This document shows positions 1 through 7,222 of a DNA stretch of 35,103 bases, piece by piece. The notes below the pieces were generated by a model. It ran no database searches. It worked only from the letters and a program-made list of their open reading frames with translations, and was not told the origin of the DNA. The DNA is from Asticcacaulis biprosthecium C19 (GTDB taxonomy: Bacteria; Pseudomonadota; Alphaproteobacteria; Caulobacterales; Caulobacteraceae): positions 650,956 through 686,058 of the forward strand of contig NZ_GL883078.1 of the NCBI RefSeq assembly GCF_000204015.1, in the 5' to 3' direction. Made by a program: the position numbers and the translations under genes. Every line of letters starts with the position of its first letter. The stretch's first letter is position 1.

Positions 1-32
1 CACGATGAGTCAAGGTCATCGTGGATTGGTAT
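1..32. repeat. Left-end copy of a 41-bp palindromic repeat (truncated)
   Basis: Positions 1-8 (CACGATGA) pair with 16-23 (TCATCGTG) around the 7-nt loop GTCAAGG, and GATTGGTAT follows at 24-32. The right window edge (35073-35103) is the exact reverse complement. Combining both ends gives a palindrome with 17-bp arms (ATACCAATCCACGATGA) and a 7-nt loop; 9 nt of the outer left arm are missing here. It abuts the rpoH stop codon, overlapping it by one base, so it could also act as a 3' hairpin for rpoH. A GANTC (CcrM) site, GAGTC, lies at 7-11. Confidence 0.85.
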
Positions 33-994
33 TATGCTGCCTTTGATGCCGTCATTGCTTTTTGAAGCTTTTCGAACGCGCGGACCTCGATCTGGCGCAC
101 GCGCTCGCGCGACACGCCGAAACGTTCGGCCAGGTCTTCCAGGGTGGTCGGGCTGTCCTTCAGACGGCGCTCGGTCAGGATTTCACGCTCGCGGGCGTTC
201 AATTCACCCATCGCGGCTTCCAGAAGGCCCATGCGCTGGCTGTATTCTTCCGAGTCGGCCAGTACGGTTTCCTGCGAGACCTGCTTGTCGTCGACCAGCC
301 AGTCCTGCCACTCCGACTCACCTTCCGAAGCGCGGATCGGCGCATTGAGCGACGAGTCCGGCGACGACATGCGGCGGTTCATGTTGATGACGTCGGTTTC
401 CGACACGCCCAGCTTGGTGGCGATCTGTTCGACCTGTTCGTGGCGCAGGTCGCCCTCTTCCAGGGCAGAGATCTCCGACTTCACCTTGCGCAGATTGAAG
501 AACAGCTTCTTCTGGGCGGCCGTCGTGCCCATCTTGACCAGCGACCACGAACGCAGGACGTATTCCTGGATCGACGCCTTGATCCACCACATGGCGTAGG
601 TGGCCAAGCGGAAGCCACGATCGGCATCGAACTTCTTGACCGCCTGCATCAGGCCGACATTGCCTTCGGAGATGACTTCGCCGACCGGCAGGCCGTAACC
701 GCGGTAGCCCATGGCGATCTTGGCCACCAGGCGCAGGTGCGAGGTGACCAGCTTATGCGCCGCCTTGGGATCCTGATGCTCCTGCCAACGCTTGGCCAGC
801 ATGAATTCCTCGTCCTTGGCCAGCATCGGGAACTTGCGGATTTCCGACAGGTAGCGGTTGAGGCCGCCGTCGGGCGACAGGGCCGGAGTCGAGGACAGGT
901 TGGACGTAGTCAGGGCAACGGAGCTGCTCATCGGTGTATCTTCGCTTTCAGGGGACCGATCGCTGAGATCGGAAGAGGAAGTCGTGTCGGTCAT
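32..994 (-). CDS. rpoH: RNA polymerase sigma-32 factor RpoH
   Basis: Heat-shock sigma factor that directs core RNA polymerase to chaperone and protease promoters. From N to C it shows region 1.2/2.1 (SPDGGLNRYLSEIRKFPML), region 2 (GEVISEGNVGLMQAVKKFD, then FRLATYAMWWIKASIQEYV), the RpoH box that separates RpoH from RpoD (QKKLFFNLRKVKSEI), and region 4.2 helix-turn-helix (LEDLAERFGVSRERVRQIEV). The chosen ATG (992-994) gives 320 aa; an ATG at 929-931 (299 aa) is closer to the usual alphaproteobacterial length and has GAAGA upstream; an ATG at 1052-1054 would add 20 residues. The acidic, Ser-rich first 40 residues lie outside the conserved fold, so the start is uncertain. It is a single gene whose stop touches the end palindrome. 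Confidence 0.95.
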   Translation of the reverse strand: MTDTTSSSDLSDRSPESEDTPMSSSVALTTSNLSSTPALSPDGGLNRYLSEIRKFPMLAKDEEFMLAKRWQEHQDPKAAHKLVTSHLRLVAKIAMGYRGYGLPVGEVISEGNVGLMQAVKKFDADRGFRLATYAMWWIKASIQEYVLRSWSLVKMGTTAAQKKLFFNLRKVKSEISALEEGDLRHEQVEQIATKLGVSETDVINMNRRMSSPDSSLNAPIRASEGESEWQDWLVDDKQVSQETVLADSEEYSQRMGLLEAAMGELNAREREILTERRLKDSPTTLEDLAERFGVSRERVRQIEVRAFEKLQKAMTASKAA

Positions 995-1103
995 GAACTC
1001 AAGGCCTTGTCTGCGAAGGGAGAAACGCAGAGGGACCAAGTTCATGCCCGACAACTGCGTTCAGATTTAGGAAGGGTTTTGCCAAAAAAAAGACCCTGGC
1101 CCA

Positions 1104-1123
1104 CCACAAAATCTAAATTGTGG
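1104..1123 (-). promoter_or_regulatory. Inverted repeat in the rpoH 5' region
   Basis: CCACAA (1104-1109) and TTGTGG (1118-1123) form a perfect 6-bp inverted repeat around 8 nt, about 110-130 nt upstream of the preferred rpoH start. On the rpoH strand a run of seven or eight T follows after about a dozen bases. It could be an operator or an mRNA hairpin. I could not pair clean -35/-10 elements with it, so its role is unknown. Confidence 0.3.
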
Positions 1124-1203
1124 CTTTAGCGTAGCACGCAGACATCGGTACCGGTTGTCACAAGACGGTGAGTGCAGTGCAACACATTGCGCGAGGTACG
1201 GTT

Positions 1204-1518
1204 TTAGGGTTCCCGAATGCCGTCCCAGGGCTCGCGCTTCAGGAAGTACTGCAACATCCAGACATCCTTGCGGGTGCGGCCACAACGCGGACAGTCCGCG
1301 TCATGTTTTTCGCCGGGCACGTAGAAGAAGCTGCCGTCAACGTGGTTGCGGGTATCGATATGTTTGCCACAACGCGGGCACAGGAAGAAGAACTGCGAAA
1401 CGGCGACAACGAAGAAGGCGAAGGCGAACAACAGTGGCGCAACACCACTGAGGCTGCCGACAAGGCAGCCCATCAACAGGACGAAATAGATAGCGGCACG
1501 CCAGTGATAACCCGTCAT
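1204..1518 (-). CDS. Small membrane protein with zinc-ribbon motif
   Basis: About 104 aa. I do not recognise a named family. Residues about 7-45 form one or two hydrophobic segments (AAIYFVLLMGCLVGSL and LLFAFAFFVVAVSQFFF). These are followed by two CxxC knuckles, CPRCGKHID and CPRCGRTRK, separated by about 27 residues, the pattern of a four-Cys zinc ribbon facing the cytoplasm. The ATG (1516-1518) overlaps the folP stop as ATGA, with GGAGCAGG just upstream, so it is probably translationally coupled to folP. A role in dihydropteroate synthesis cannot be inferred from position alone. Confidence 0.75.
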   Translation of the reverse strand: MTGYHWRAAIYFVLLMGCLVGSLSGVAPLLFAFAFFVVAVSQFFFLCPRCGKHIDTRNHVDGSFFYVPGEKHDADCPRCGRTRKDVWMLQYFLKREPWDGIREP

Positions 1519-2354
1519 CCTGCTCCGCCGATGGCCTTCCAAACGCGCATGGCCTGTTTCATCTCGGCCACGTCATGAACACGCACCATCTTGGCACCTT
1601 CCGCAACGGCATGCAAATGGACCGCGACGGTGGCCCCGATGCGCGCGTCGGGCTGTGACGGCTCTGCACCTTCACGTTCTTCCAGAGCCGCGATGAAACG
1701 TTTGCGCGACGCCGCCATGACCAGGGGAAAGTCATGGCCGGCCAGACGGCGGGTGGCGCGGATCAGGTCGAGATTATGGTCCAGGTTCTTGCCGAAACCA
1801 ATGCCGGGATCCAGCCATATCCGATCCCGCGCCACGCCCACCTTGAGCGCCGCGCCGGCGCGTTCCAGCAGGTAAGACTCGACCTCGGCCGTGACGTCAT
1901 CGTACCACGGGTTCGTCTGCATGGTGCGTGGCTCACCTTTCATATGCATCAAAATGATATCGCCATCCAGCCGCGCGGCTGTTTCCAGACTCTCGGAACT
2001 GTACGTTAGGCCACTGATATCATTCCAGATTTTTGCGCCGGCCTTGAAAGCCTCTTCTGCGACTTCCGGTTTGAAGCTATCGATGCTGATAGGGATATCG
2101 GTCATGGCTGACAGGGCCAGGATCAGCGGCACCACGCGATTGATTTCTTCTTCAAGGGTGACAGGCGCGGCGCCAGGCCGGGTGGATTCACCCCCGATAT
2201 CCAGCACGTCGGCACCGTCTTCGATCAGTTGCTGGGCGTGGGCCAGGGCGGCTTCGAGTCCAAAGTGGCGGCCGCCATCCGAGAAGCTGTCCGGCGTAAC
2301 ATTGACCACGCCCATGATCAGCGGGCCCTTGGCAGCATAAAGATCCAACAGCAA
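1515..2354 (-). CDS. folP: Dihydropteroate synthase
   Basis: Condenses 6-hydroxymethyl-7,8-dihydropterin diphosphate with p-aminobenzoate to give dihydropteroate in folate synthesis; target of sulfonamides. The 279-aa TIM barrel carries both family signatures: NVTPDSFSDGG at residues 18-28 and DIGGESTRPGA near 52-62. Further conserved blocks are SIDSFKPEVA, NDISGL, LDPGIGFGKN, the SRKRF strand-loop and the terminal RVHDVAE. Length is normal. The next gene downstream is coupled by an ATGA overlap. Upstream, a strong palindrome separates it from murB. Confidence 0.96.
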   Translation of the reverse strand: MLLDLYAAKGPLIMGVVNVTPDSFSDGGRHFGLEAALAHAQQLIEDGADVLDIGGESTRPGAAPVTLEEEINRVVPLILALSAMTDIPISIDSFKPEVAEEAFKAGAKIWNDISGLTYSSESLETAARLDGDIILMHMKGEPRTMQTNPWYDDVTAEVESYLLERAGAALKVGVARDRIWLDPGIGFGKNLDHNLDLIRATRRLAGHDFPLVMAASRKRFIAALEEREGAEPSQPDARIGATVAVHLHAVAEGAKMVRVHDVAEMKQAMRVWKAIGGAG

Positions 2355-2454
2355 ACGCGTACTCCCTTTTCAGGGGAAAATTACCTTGATTCCTGAAACA
2401 AGGAACTCCCCTGTTTTCGGGGGACCGGATAGGCTGCGAAGAGTAGGAAAGCGT

Positions 2455-2524
2455 GTCCACAGATTACACAGATTTCACAGATTAAGACGCTGAATAATCT
2501 GTGAAATCTGTGTAATCTGTGGAC
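2455..2524. repeat. Perfect inverted repeat with 30-bp arms between murB and folP
   Basis: Arms 2455-2484 and 2495-2524 are perfect reverse complements around a 10-nt loop. Each arm is itself iterated, built of staggered ACAGATT/CACAGATT units (GTCCACAGATTACACAGATT and onward). The right arm ends on the base before the murB stop codon at 2525-2527, so on the minus strand the hairpin begins right after murB is translated. It lacks a T run and is AT-rich, so it is not a classic terminator but could stabilise or end the murC-murB message. Confidence 0.9.
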
Positions 2525-3424
2525 CTACTTTACTTTTCCTATCCGCTTGATCTCCCAGTTGAGCTCGACACCCAGTTTCGTCAGGACGTCGGCGCGGACG
2601 GCCTCACCCAGGCCTTCCAGATCCGCCGCTGTTGCTTCGCCGGTATTGATCATGAAGTTGGCGTGCAGTTCCGAGAACTTTGCGCCGCCGTGAAGCTTGC
2701 CGCGCCAACCGGCTTCATCAACGCATTGCCAAGCCGAGCGGCCCTGTGGGTTCTTGAACGTGGAGCCACCGGTCTTTTCACGGATCGGCTGGGTCCTTTC
2801 ACGGCGGCTGGTAATCTCGTCGATGCGCGCCTGTACCGCGACAGGATCGTCAGGGGTGCCGCGAAACGTCGCCTGCATCCAGACAATATCGCCGGGGATC
2901 TGCGTATGACGATAGGTAAAACCGAAATCCGCGTTTTGGAACTCACGGCGCGCGCCCGTCCGATCATAGCCCCAGGCCGAGACGAGAACGTCCTTGGTCT
3001 CGCGGCCGTAACAGCCGGCGTTCATGGTCAGCGCGCCGCCAATCGTCCCGGGAATACCGGCGTAAAACTCAAGCCCTGCCAGTCCGGCCTTGGCGGCGGT
3101 ACGCGCGACCATTGAATCGAGCGCGCCCGGCCCGGCGGTGATAAGCTCACCCTGGACACTAATTTCAGCAAAGGCCTTGCCCGCCAGCCGGACGACAACG
3201 CCGTCGACGCCGCCATCGCGGATGATGACGTTGGACCCGACACCGAGATAAATCACGGGAACAGCCGGATCGAGTGCCCGCAGGAAGTCGCTCAGGTCCT
3301 GCGGATCGGCCGGAATGAACAGCACCTCCGCCGGCCCGCCGACGCGGAACCAGGTAAACGGCGCCAGCGCCGTGTCTCGGGCGATCTTGCCGCGAACGGT
3401 GGGAAGGTTGTCACGCCAGGCCAT
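2525..3424 (-). CDS. murB: UDP-N-acetylmuramate dehydrogenase (enolpyruvylglucosamine reductase)
   Basis: Reduces UDP-GlcNAc-enolpyruvate to UDP-MurNAc with NADPH and FAD in cytoplasmic peptidoglycan precursor synthesis. Visible blocks are the FAD-binding stretch [42 protein letters not shown], the catalytic-serine segment GGSTFKNP, and [20 protein letters not shown]. The ATG at 3422-3424 (299 aa) is preferred: it lies 2 nt after the stop of the preceding small gene and has CGGAA upstream. A GTG/ATG 15 codons further up would overlap that gene. It is last in a murC, 77-aa ORF, murB transcription unit. The usual ddl-ftsQAZ genes do not follow. Confidence 0.96.
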   Translation of the reverse strand: MAWRDNLPTVRGKIARDTALAPFTWFRVGGPAEVLFIPADPQDLSDFLRALDPAVPVIYLGVGSNVIIRDGGVDGVVVRLAGKAFAEISVQGELITAGPGALDSMVARTAAKAGLAGLEFYAGIPGTIGGALTMNAGCYGRETKDVLVSAWGYDRTGARREFQNADFGFTYRHTQIPGDIVWMQATFRGTPDDPVAVQARIDEITSRRERTQPIREKTGGSTFKNPQGRSAWQCVDEAGWRGKLHGGAKFSELHANFMINTGEATAADLEGLGEAVRADVLTKLGVELNWEIKRIGKVK

Positions 3425-3426
3425 AG

Positions 3427-3660
3427 CTATTTCCGTTGCTCCACACCTAGTTCTATCAATCGCACACAAAGCGAGCGGGCAAGTTCCTCATGGTCGATCA
3501 ACCAATCATATTCACGTCCATTGACCATGAAACCTATGGCCCCATCCCGGATAAAGTAATCAGCCAGGGTTCGGCCTTCCGCAAACAGGTAGCTATCGGG
3601 GTTAGCGATGATCGCCGCCAGTTCCGGAGATAGCGGCTGGCCTCCGGCCTTCCGCTTCAT
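3427..3660 (-). CDS. Conserved-context hypothetical protein between murC and murB (77 aa)
   Basis: I do not recognise a family. The 77-aa product is soluble and slightly acidic, with no signal peptide or membrane segment. It reads as a helix ([15 protein letters not shown]), a short beta-like middle ([18 protein letters not shown]) and a C-terminal helix ([20 protein letters not shown]). The ATG (3658-3660) overlaps the murC stop as ATGA, with a GAAGG-containing ribosome site. Its stop lies 2 nt before murB. Tight packing on both sides argues that it is real and co-translated with the two mur enzymes. Confidence 0.72.
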   Translation of the reverse strand: MKRKAGGQPLSPELAAIIANPDSYLFAEGRTLADYFIRDGAIGFMVNGREYDWLIDHEELARSLCVRLIELGVEQRK

Positions 3661-5084
3661 GCCTTCAGCGCTTCCAGTTGCCCCGGCAGGGCATAGGCCC
3701 ACTGGGTGATGTCGCCGGCGCCCAGGCAGACCACCAGGTCGCCCGGCCGGGCTTCGGCAGCAACCAGTCCCGCCAGGGCCGCCGGACCGTCGAGCGCGAC
3801 GGCGTTGCGATGGCCGAAACGGTGCAGGCCTTCGACGAGGGCGGTCTTGCTGACGCCATCAATCGGGGTCTCGCCGGCGCTGTAGACATCGGCGACGATG
3901 ACCGCGTCGGCATCGTGAAAGCATGACGAGAACTCGGTCATCAGGTCGCGCAGGCGGGTATAGCGGTGCGGCTGGACCACCGCGATAACCTTGCCCTGGC
4001 TGACCTGACGCGCGGCCGTCAGCACGGCGGCGATTTCAACCGGGTGGTGGCCATAGTCGTCGATGATGCGGATGCCGTCGACCACGCCTGTCGTCGTAAA
4101 GCGACGCTTGACCCCGCCGAAACCGGCCAGACCGGTGCGCACGGCATCTTCGGTCACGCCCAGTTCACGGGCGATGGCTATGGCAGCGGTGGCATTGCTG
4201 ACATTGTGGTTGCCGGTCATCGGCAGGCGGATCTTTTCCCAGGTGAAGGGTTCGACACCCGTGGGCGAGAACTGGACGTCGAACAAGGCGCCTTCCGGGC
4301 CGAATGAGATGTTCAGGCAGCGGACCTCGGCCTGGGGGCTGACGCCATAGGGGATCAGGCGGCGGTTCTCGACCTTGGCGGCCAGGGCCTGGACTTCCGG
4401 ATGGTCGATGCAGACAGCGGCGAAACCGTAGAAGGGGATGTTTTCGACGAAATCGACAAAGCCCTTCTTGACTGCTTCGAAATCGCCCCAGTGATCGAGG
4501 TGTTCGGCGTCGATATTGGTAACAATGGCCAGGGTCGATTTGAGTCGCAGGAAGGAGCCGTCGGATTCGTCGGCCTCGACCACGATCCAGTCGCCGTCGC
4601 CGACCTTGGCATTGGTGCCGTAGTTGTTGATGATACCGCCATTGACCACGGTCGGGTCCATGCCGCCGGCGTCCAGCAGGCAGGCGACCATCGAGGTGGT
4701 GGTGGTCTTGCCGTGGGTGCCGCCAACCGCGATCGAGAACTGCAGCCGCATCAGTTCGGCCAGCATTTCGGCGCGGCGGACCAGCGGGATGCGGCGGCGG
4801 CGCGCCTCCATCATCTCGGGATTGTCATGCTTGACGGCGGTCGAATAGACTAGGGCGCAGACGCCGTCGCTGACGTGTTCGGTGGCGTGGCCGATGAAGA
4901 TCTTCGCACCCAGCTTTTCCAGGCGTTCGGTATTGGCCGACGCCTTGGCGTCCGAGCCTTGCACCTGGTAGCCGATCTTGAGCATGATTTCGGCGATGCC
5001 GCTCATTCCGATGCCGCCAATGCCGACGAAATGCACCGGGCCGAGGTCGAACGGGGTGGGGCGGATTTGGGACAGAGAGGCCAT
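3657..5084 (-). CDS. murC: UDP-N-acetylmuramate--L-alanine ligase
   Basis: ATP-dependent ligase adding L-Ala to UDP-MurNAc, the first peptide-stem step of peptidoglycan synthesis. At 475 aa it is the normal size. Residues 18-30 form the Rossmann-type nucleotide-sugar loop ([15 protein letters not shown]), residues 121-130 the P-loop [10 protein letters not shown], then DESDGSFL, a central domain with [12 protein letters not shown], the [13 protein letters not shown] block, [12 protein letters not shown] and [11 protein letters not shown]. It starts the mur unit. The 136-bp gap to the divergent parD should hold promoters for both; on the murC strand TATAAA occurs about 45 nt upstream but I cannot fix a -35. 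Confidence 0.97.
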   Translation of the reverse strand: MASLSQIRPTPFDLGPVHFVGIGGIGMSGIAEIMLKIGYQVQGSDAKASANTERLEKLGAKIFIGHATEHVSDGVCALVYSTAVKHDNPEMMEARRRRIPLVRRAEMLAELMRLQFSIAVGGTHGKTTTTSMVACLLDAGGMDPTVVNGGIINNYGTNAKVGDGDWIVVEADESDGSFLRLKSTLAIVTNIDAEHLDHWGDFEAVKKGFVDFVENIPFYGFAAVCIDHPEVQALAAKVENRRLIPYGVSPQAEVRCLNISFGPEGALFDVQFSPTGVEPFTWEKIRLPMTGNHNVSNATAAIAIARELGVTEDAVRTGLAGFGGVKRRFTTTGVVDGIRIIDDYGHHPVEIAAVLTAARQVSQGKVIAVVQPHRYTRLRDLMTEFSSCFHDADAVIVADVYSAGETPIDGVSKTALVEGLHRFGHRNAVALDGPAALAGLVAAEARPGDLVVCLGAGDITQWAYALPGQLEALKA

Positions 5085-5220
5085 AGGGACAGGTTCACGC
5101 GCGACAAAAGGGGGGAAGGATTACGCGCTTTATACTACGCTGCCTTGGCTGTCACGGGGCGTTTTCAACTTGGTCGCAGAGGCGTTTCATGGCACCATGC
5201 GACCGAGGCTAAAGGTGCAG

Positions 5221-5472
5221 ATGATGGACAGGATTACGGTGTCTCTGGACGACGGCAACAGCGATTGGGTGCAGCAGCAGGCCGGCAGCAGCGCGGACGC
5301 CTATGTCAATGACGTGCTGCGCAGGCATCAGGAACGCAAGGCGGCTGAGGCGGAATTGCGGGACTTGATACAGGAGGGGCTCGACAGCGGGGTGGAATAC
5401 CGCTCGCCGCAGCAAATCATGCAGGACGTCAGGGAGCGACTCAAGCGCGATGGCGTACAGATTAAGCCGTAA
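5221..5472 (+). CDS. parD: ParD-like antitoxin (ribbon-helix-helix)
   Basis: 83 aa, or 82 from the second ATG at 5224. The N-terminus DRITVSLDDGNSDWVQQQ is the usual ParD/CopG DNA-binding strand and helix. DAYVNDVLRRHQERKAAEAELRDLIQEGLDSG is the helical toxin-binding tail. AAAGG lies about 7 nt before the start. Members of this family neutralise ParE, a gyrase poison, and repress their own promoter. The cognate toxin frame starts inside its 3' end at 5450 but is broken, so the antitoxin appears to be an orphan that may still bind DNA or other ParE proteins. Confidence 0.9.
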   Translation: MMDRITVSLDDGNSDWVQQQAGSSADAYVNDVLRRHQERKAAEAELRDLIQEGLDSGVEYRSPQQIMQDVRERLKRDGVQIKP

Positions 5473-5737
5473 GGCGGGCGCCGACCTCGATAATGTCTCC
5501 GACTATTCGATGCGCGAATTCGGTTAGCGACAGGCCGATTCTTACATGTCAGGCTTGGTCGACGTCTTTGAGATGTTGACGAATAATCCTTTGGCTGGAA
5601 AAGCGCAGCGCAACGTCCAAGATGGAGTGCGCTGTTTCGTTCATGCCAGTCACTCCATTTTCTATGTTCCAGCCGAGGGTGATATACTGATTGTTCGTGT
5701 CCTGCACCATGCACAGGACCCGCTAAGGCACCTCTGA
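5450..5737 (+). pseudogene. parE: parE toxin interrupted by an in-frame amber codon
   Basis: Reading from ATG 5450 (overlapping parD by 23 nt) gives a ParE N-terminus, AYRLSRKAGADLDNVSDYS, up to REFG, then TAG at 5525-5527. The same frame continues without shift through RQADSYMSGLVDVFEML, NNPLAG, FVHASHSIFYVP and ILIVRVLHHAQDPLRHL to TGA at 5735-5737. Without the TAG this would be a normal 95-aa RelE/ParE toxin of about the family length. An internal ATG (5546) could give a 63-aa C-terminal piece lacking the first helices, unlikely to be toxic. A single nonsense change is the simplest reading. Confidence 0.88.
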
Positions 5738-5827
5738 CGACGTCTCGATCAGCATGCTGGTCGTCCTGTGACATGAGGGGTTTAGATTCGCCCCCCGGAT
5801 GAAATCGGGCGCCCACGCCACACCCCA

Positions 5828-5842
5828 TTAATGATTTGTTAA
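5828..5842 (+). promoter_or_regulatory. CtrA box (TTAA-N7-TTAA) upstream of the OmpA-like cassettes
   Basis: TTAATGATTTGTTAA at 5828-5842, followed by C, is a perfect match to the CtrA consensus TTAA-N7-TTAAC of Caulobacterales. It sits about 80 nt before the first OmpA-like gene. Two GANTC methylation sites lie between it and the gene: GACTC at 5860-5864 and GAGTC at 5884-5888. A CtrA box with CcrM sites suggests cell-cycle control (inference). Confidence 0.7.
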
Positions 5843-5889
5843 CCACGTTGTCTTTTGGCGACTCCGCCTGTACGTTTTCCACTGAGTCT

Positions 5890-5901
5890 GGTGACGTCAC
5901 C
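5890..5901. promoter_or_regulatory. 12-bp palindrome GGTGACGTCACC, candidate operator
   Basis: A perfect 12-bp palindrome, 23 nt before the GTG of the first OmpA-like gene and about 50 nt after the CtrA box. It has the form of a dimeric regulator site and is too short for a terminator. No regulator can be named. Confidence 0.4.
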
Positions 5902-5924
5902 GGAGATGGTTTCTGGGGCTGAAT

Positions 5925-6743
5925 GTGGTAGCCAAGGTATGGATATACAGTCTCGGCTGGGGGATCCTTGGCCTCTGCGTGGCTCTGGCCTTGCCGCGTC
6001 GCGCCGAGGGCCTGGAGACCATGTTGCGCAGTCAGGTCGAACAGCGCCTGGCCGCTCAGGGGCTGGGCGGGTTCGAGGTGCGGATGGACGGACAGGCCAC
6101 CACCCTCGCCTATCGTGACGATGGTTTTGGCCAGACCGCCGCGTCAGGCGAAAGCGCCCGCGACCGGATGCTCCGCGCTGTCGCTGTGGCCCGCGGCGTC
6201 ACCGGCGGCCTGCCGGAAAGCCAGATCTATGGCAGCCTGCTGATGGGGCCCGTGACGCGCGTCCGCATGGACGAAGGTTCCGTCGACCTGATGCAGGCGC
6301 GGCTGGACGGCGCCGCGACCCAGACCGCCGTAACCGAGCAGGTCTTGCAGGCTGCGGAAGACTGCACGGACCGGGTCACGGCGGCCGTCGCCGACCGGCG
6401 CCTACAGTTCATCTCAGGCAGCGCCGAACTGACCGGCGATAGCCAGGCCATCCTGATCGACATCTACAACACCATCCAGACCTGCCCGCAGAACCTGGCC
6501 CTCAGCGTCGAGGGCTATACCGACAATGTCGGTCAGGACAACGACAATATGAAGTTGTCGACGGCCCGTGCCGAAGCCGCCGCCTTTGCCCTGATCGATC
6601 TGGGTCTGGCGCAGGCTTCGGTCAGTTCGCGCGGCTACGGCGCTCAGAACCCGATCGCCGACAATACCAGCGAAGACGGCCGGGCGCGCAACCGCCGGGT
6701 CGACTTTATCCTGCGGCCGCGGGACGAGCCGGAGGGGCCATAA
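5925..6743 (+). CDS. Membrane-anchored OmpA-like protein, ArfA-like, first cassette
   Basis: 272 aa from GTG 5925; no in-frame ATG gives a better start. Residues about 5-25 are one uncleaved-looking membrane helix (WIYSLGWGILGLCVALALP). A BON-like segment follows (LETMLRSQVEQRLAAQGLGGFEVRMDG). From about residue 160 there is an OmpA C-terminal, peptidoglycan-binding domain: LQFISGSAELT, LSVEGYTDNVGQD, LSTARAEAAAFALIDLGL, SRGYGAQNPIADN, GRARNRRVDF. The TM-BON-OmpA order is that of Mycobacterium Rv0899 (ArfA/OmpATb). Its likely place is the inner membrane with the domain in the periplasm. The stop overlaps the next start as TAATG. Confidence 0.85.
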   Translation: MVAKVWIYSLGWGILGLCVALALPRRAEGLETMLRSQVEQRLAAQGLGGFEVRMDGQATTLAYRDDGFGQTAASGESARDRMLRAVAVARGVTGGLPESQIYGSLLMGPVTRVRMDEGSVDLMQARLDGAATQTAVTEQVLQAAEDCTDRVTAAVADRRLQFISGSAELTGDSQAILIDIYNTIQTCPQNLALSVEGYTDNVGQDNDNMKLSTARAEAAAFALIDLGLAQASVSSRGYGAQNPIADNTSEDGRARNRRVDFILRPRDEPEGP

Positions 6744-6838
6744 TGCTGTATTTAATTTATGATCTTCGCTGGCTTCTGCTTGCCGCCCTTTTGCTCGGGG
6801 CGGTGTTCGGCTTTGCCGCCCATCGTTGGGGGCGCTGA
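6743..6838 (+). CDS. 31-aa membrane microprotein, ArfB-position, first cassette
   Basis: Encodes MLYLIYDLRWLLLAALLLGA followed by VFGFAAHRWGR. It is one hydrophobic helix with a charged DLR near the start and a basic end. The ATG overlaps the preceding stop (TAATG), and GGAGGGG at 6731-6737 is a strong ribosome site. The stop is 1 nt before the next gene. A paralogue at 8033-8128 occupies the same place in the second cassette and is identical at 18 of 31 positions, including MLYLI, LRW and the C-terminal A-A/R-G pattern. That conservation supports translation. The position matches arfB (Rv0900). Confidence 0.8.
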   Translation: MLYLIYDLRWLLLAALLLGAVFGFAAHRWGR

Positions 6839-6839
6839 C

Positions 6840-7154
6840 ATGCTGTGGCTGTGGCTGCAATCGCTGGTTCTGATTGCCCTGACCTTTTCGCTCGGTCTGG
6901 TGCTGGGCCATGTCGTGTCCGCCTTCACGCGTCAGGCGCGTCCGGAACCGGTTGTGGAGACGGCATTTGACACGCCTGAACCGTATGCGCCGTATCACGG
7001 CTACGATGTTGAGCCGCAACCTGTGCCGGCTGTCGCTGAACCGCTTCCGCCGCGGCCGGAGCCGGCCGCACCCCCGCGAAGGATCAAACCGGCGGTGCTG
7101 TTCCCGATCAATCAGTTCGGCATTGTGACCGTGACCCAGGCGCCGGCGATCTGA
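6840..7154 (+). CDS. N-terminally anchored proline-rich membrane protein, ArfC-position, first cassette
   Basis: 104 aa. Residues 1-30 are a membrane helix (WLWLQSLVLIALTFSLGLVLGHVVSAF), then a Pro/Glu-rich stretch (EPYAPYHGYDVEPQPVPAV, then PLPPRPEPAAPPRR) and a short hydrophobic tail (AVLFPINQFGIVTVT). The start is ATG 6840, 1 nt after the microprotein stop, with GGGGG upstream. There is no enzyme domain. The second-cassette counterpart at 8141 has the same anchor and Pro-rich linker but ends in a helix-hairpin-helix-like domain that is absent here. Confidence 0.75.
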   Translation: MLWLWLQSLVLIALTFSLGLVLGHVVSAFTRQARPEPVVETAFDTPEPYAPYHGYDVEPQPVPAVAEPLPPRPEPAAPPRRIKPAVLFPINQFGIVTVTQAPAI

Positions 7155-7222
7155 CCGCGCCATGAAGCCGCCGCAGTTGTTTCCGACAACGGGTCGGCGG
7201 GAATCGCTGTAGGGTTCGCATC

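Noticed and set aside
62-1129. 355-aa plus-strand frame opposite rpoH
   Set aside because: Antisense shadow of rpoH.
2455-2524. CRISPR-like or tandem repeat array from the iterated CACAGATT units
   Set aside because: It is one palindrome with overlapping units, without spacers or cas genes.
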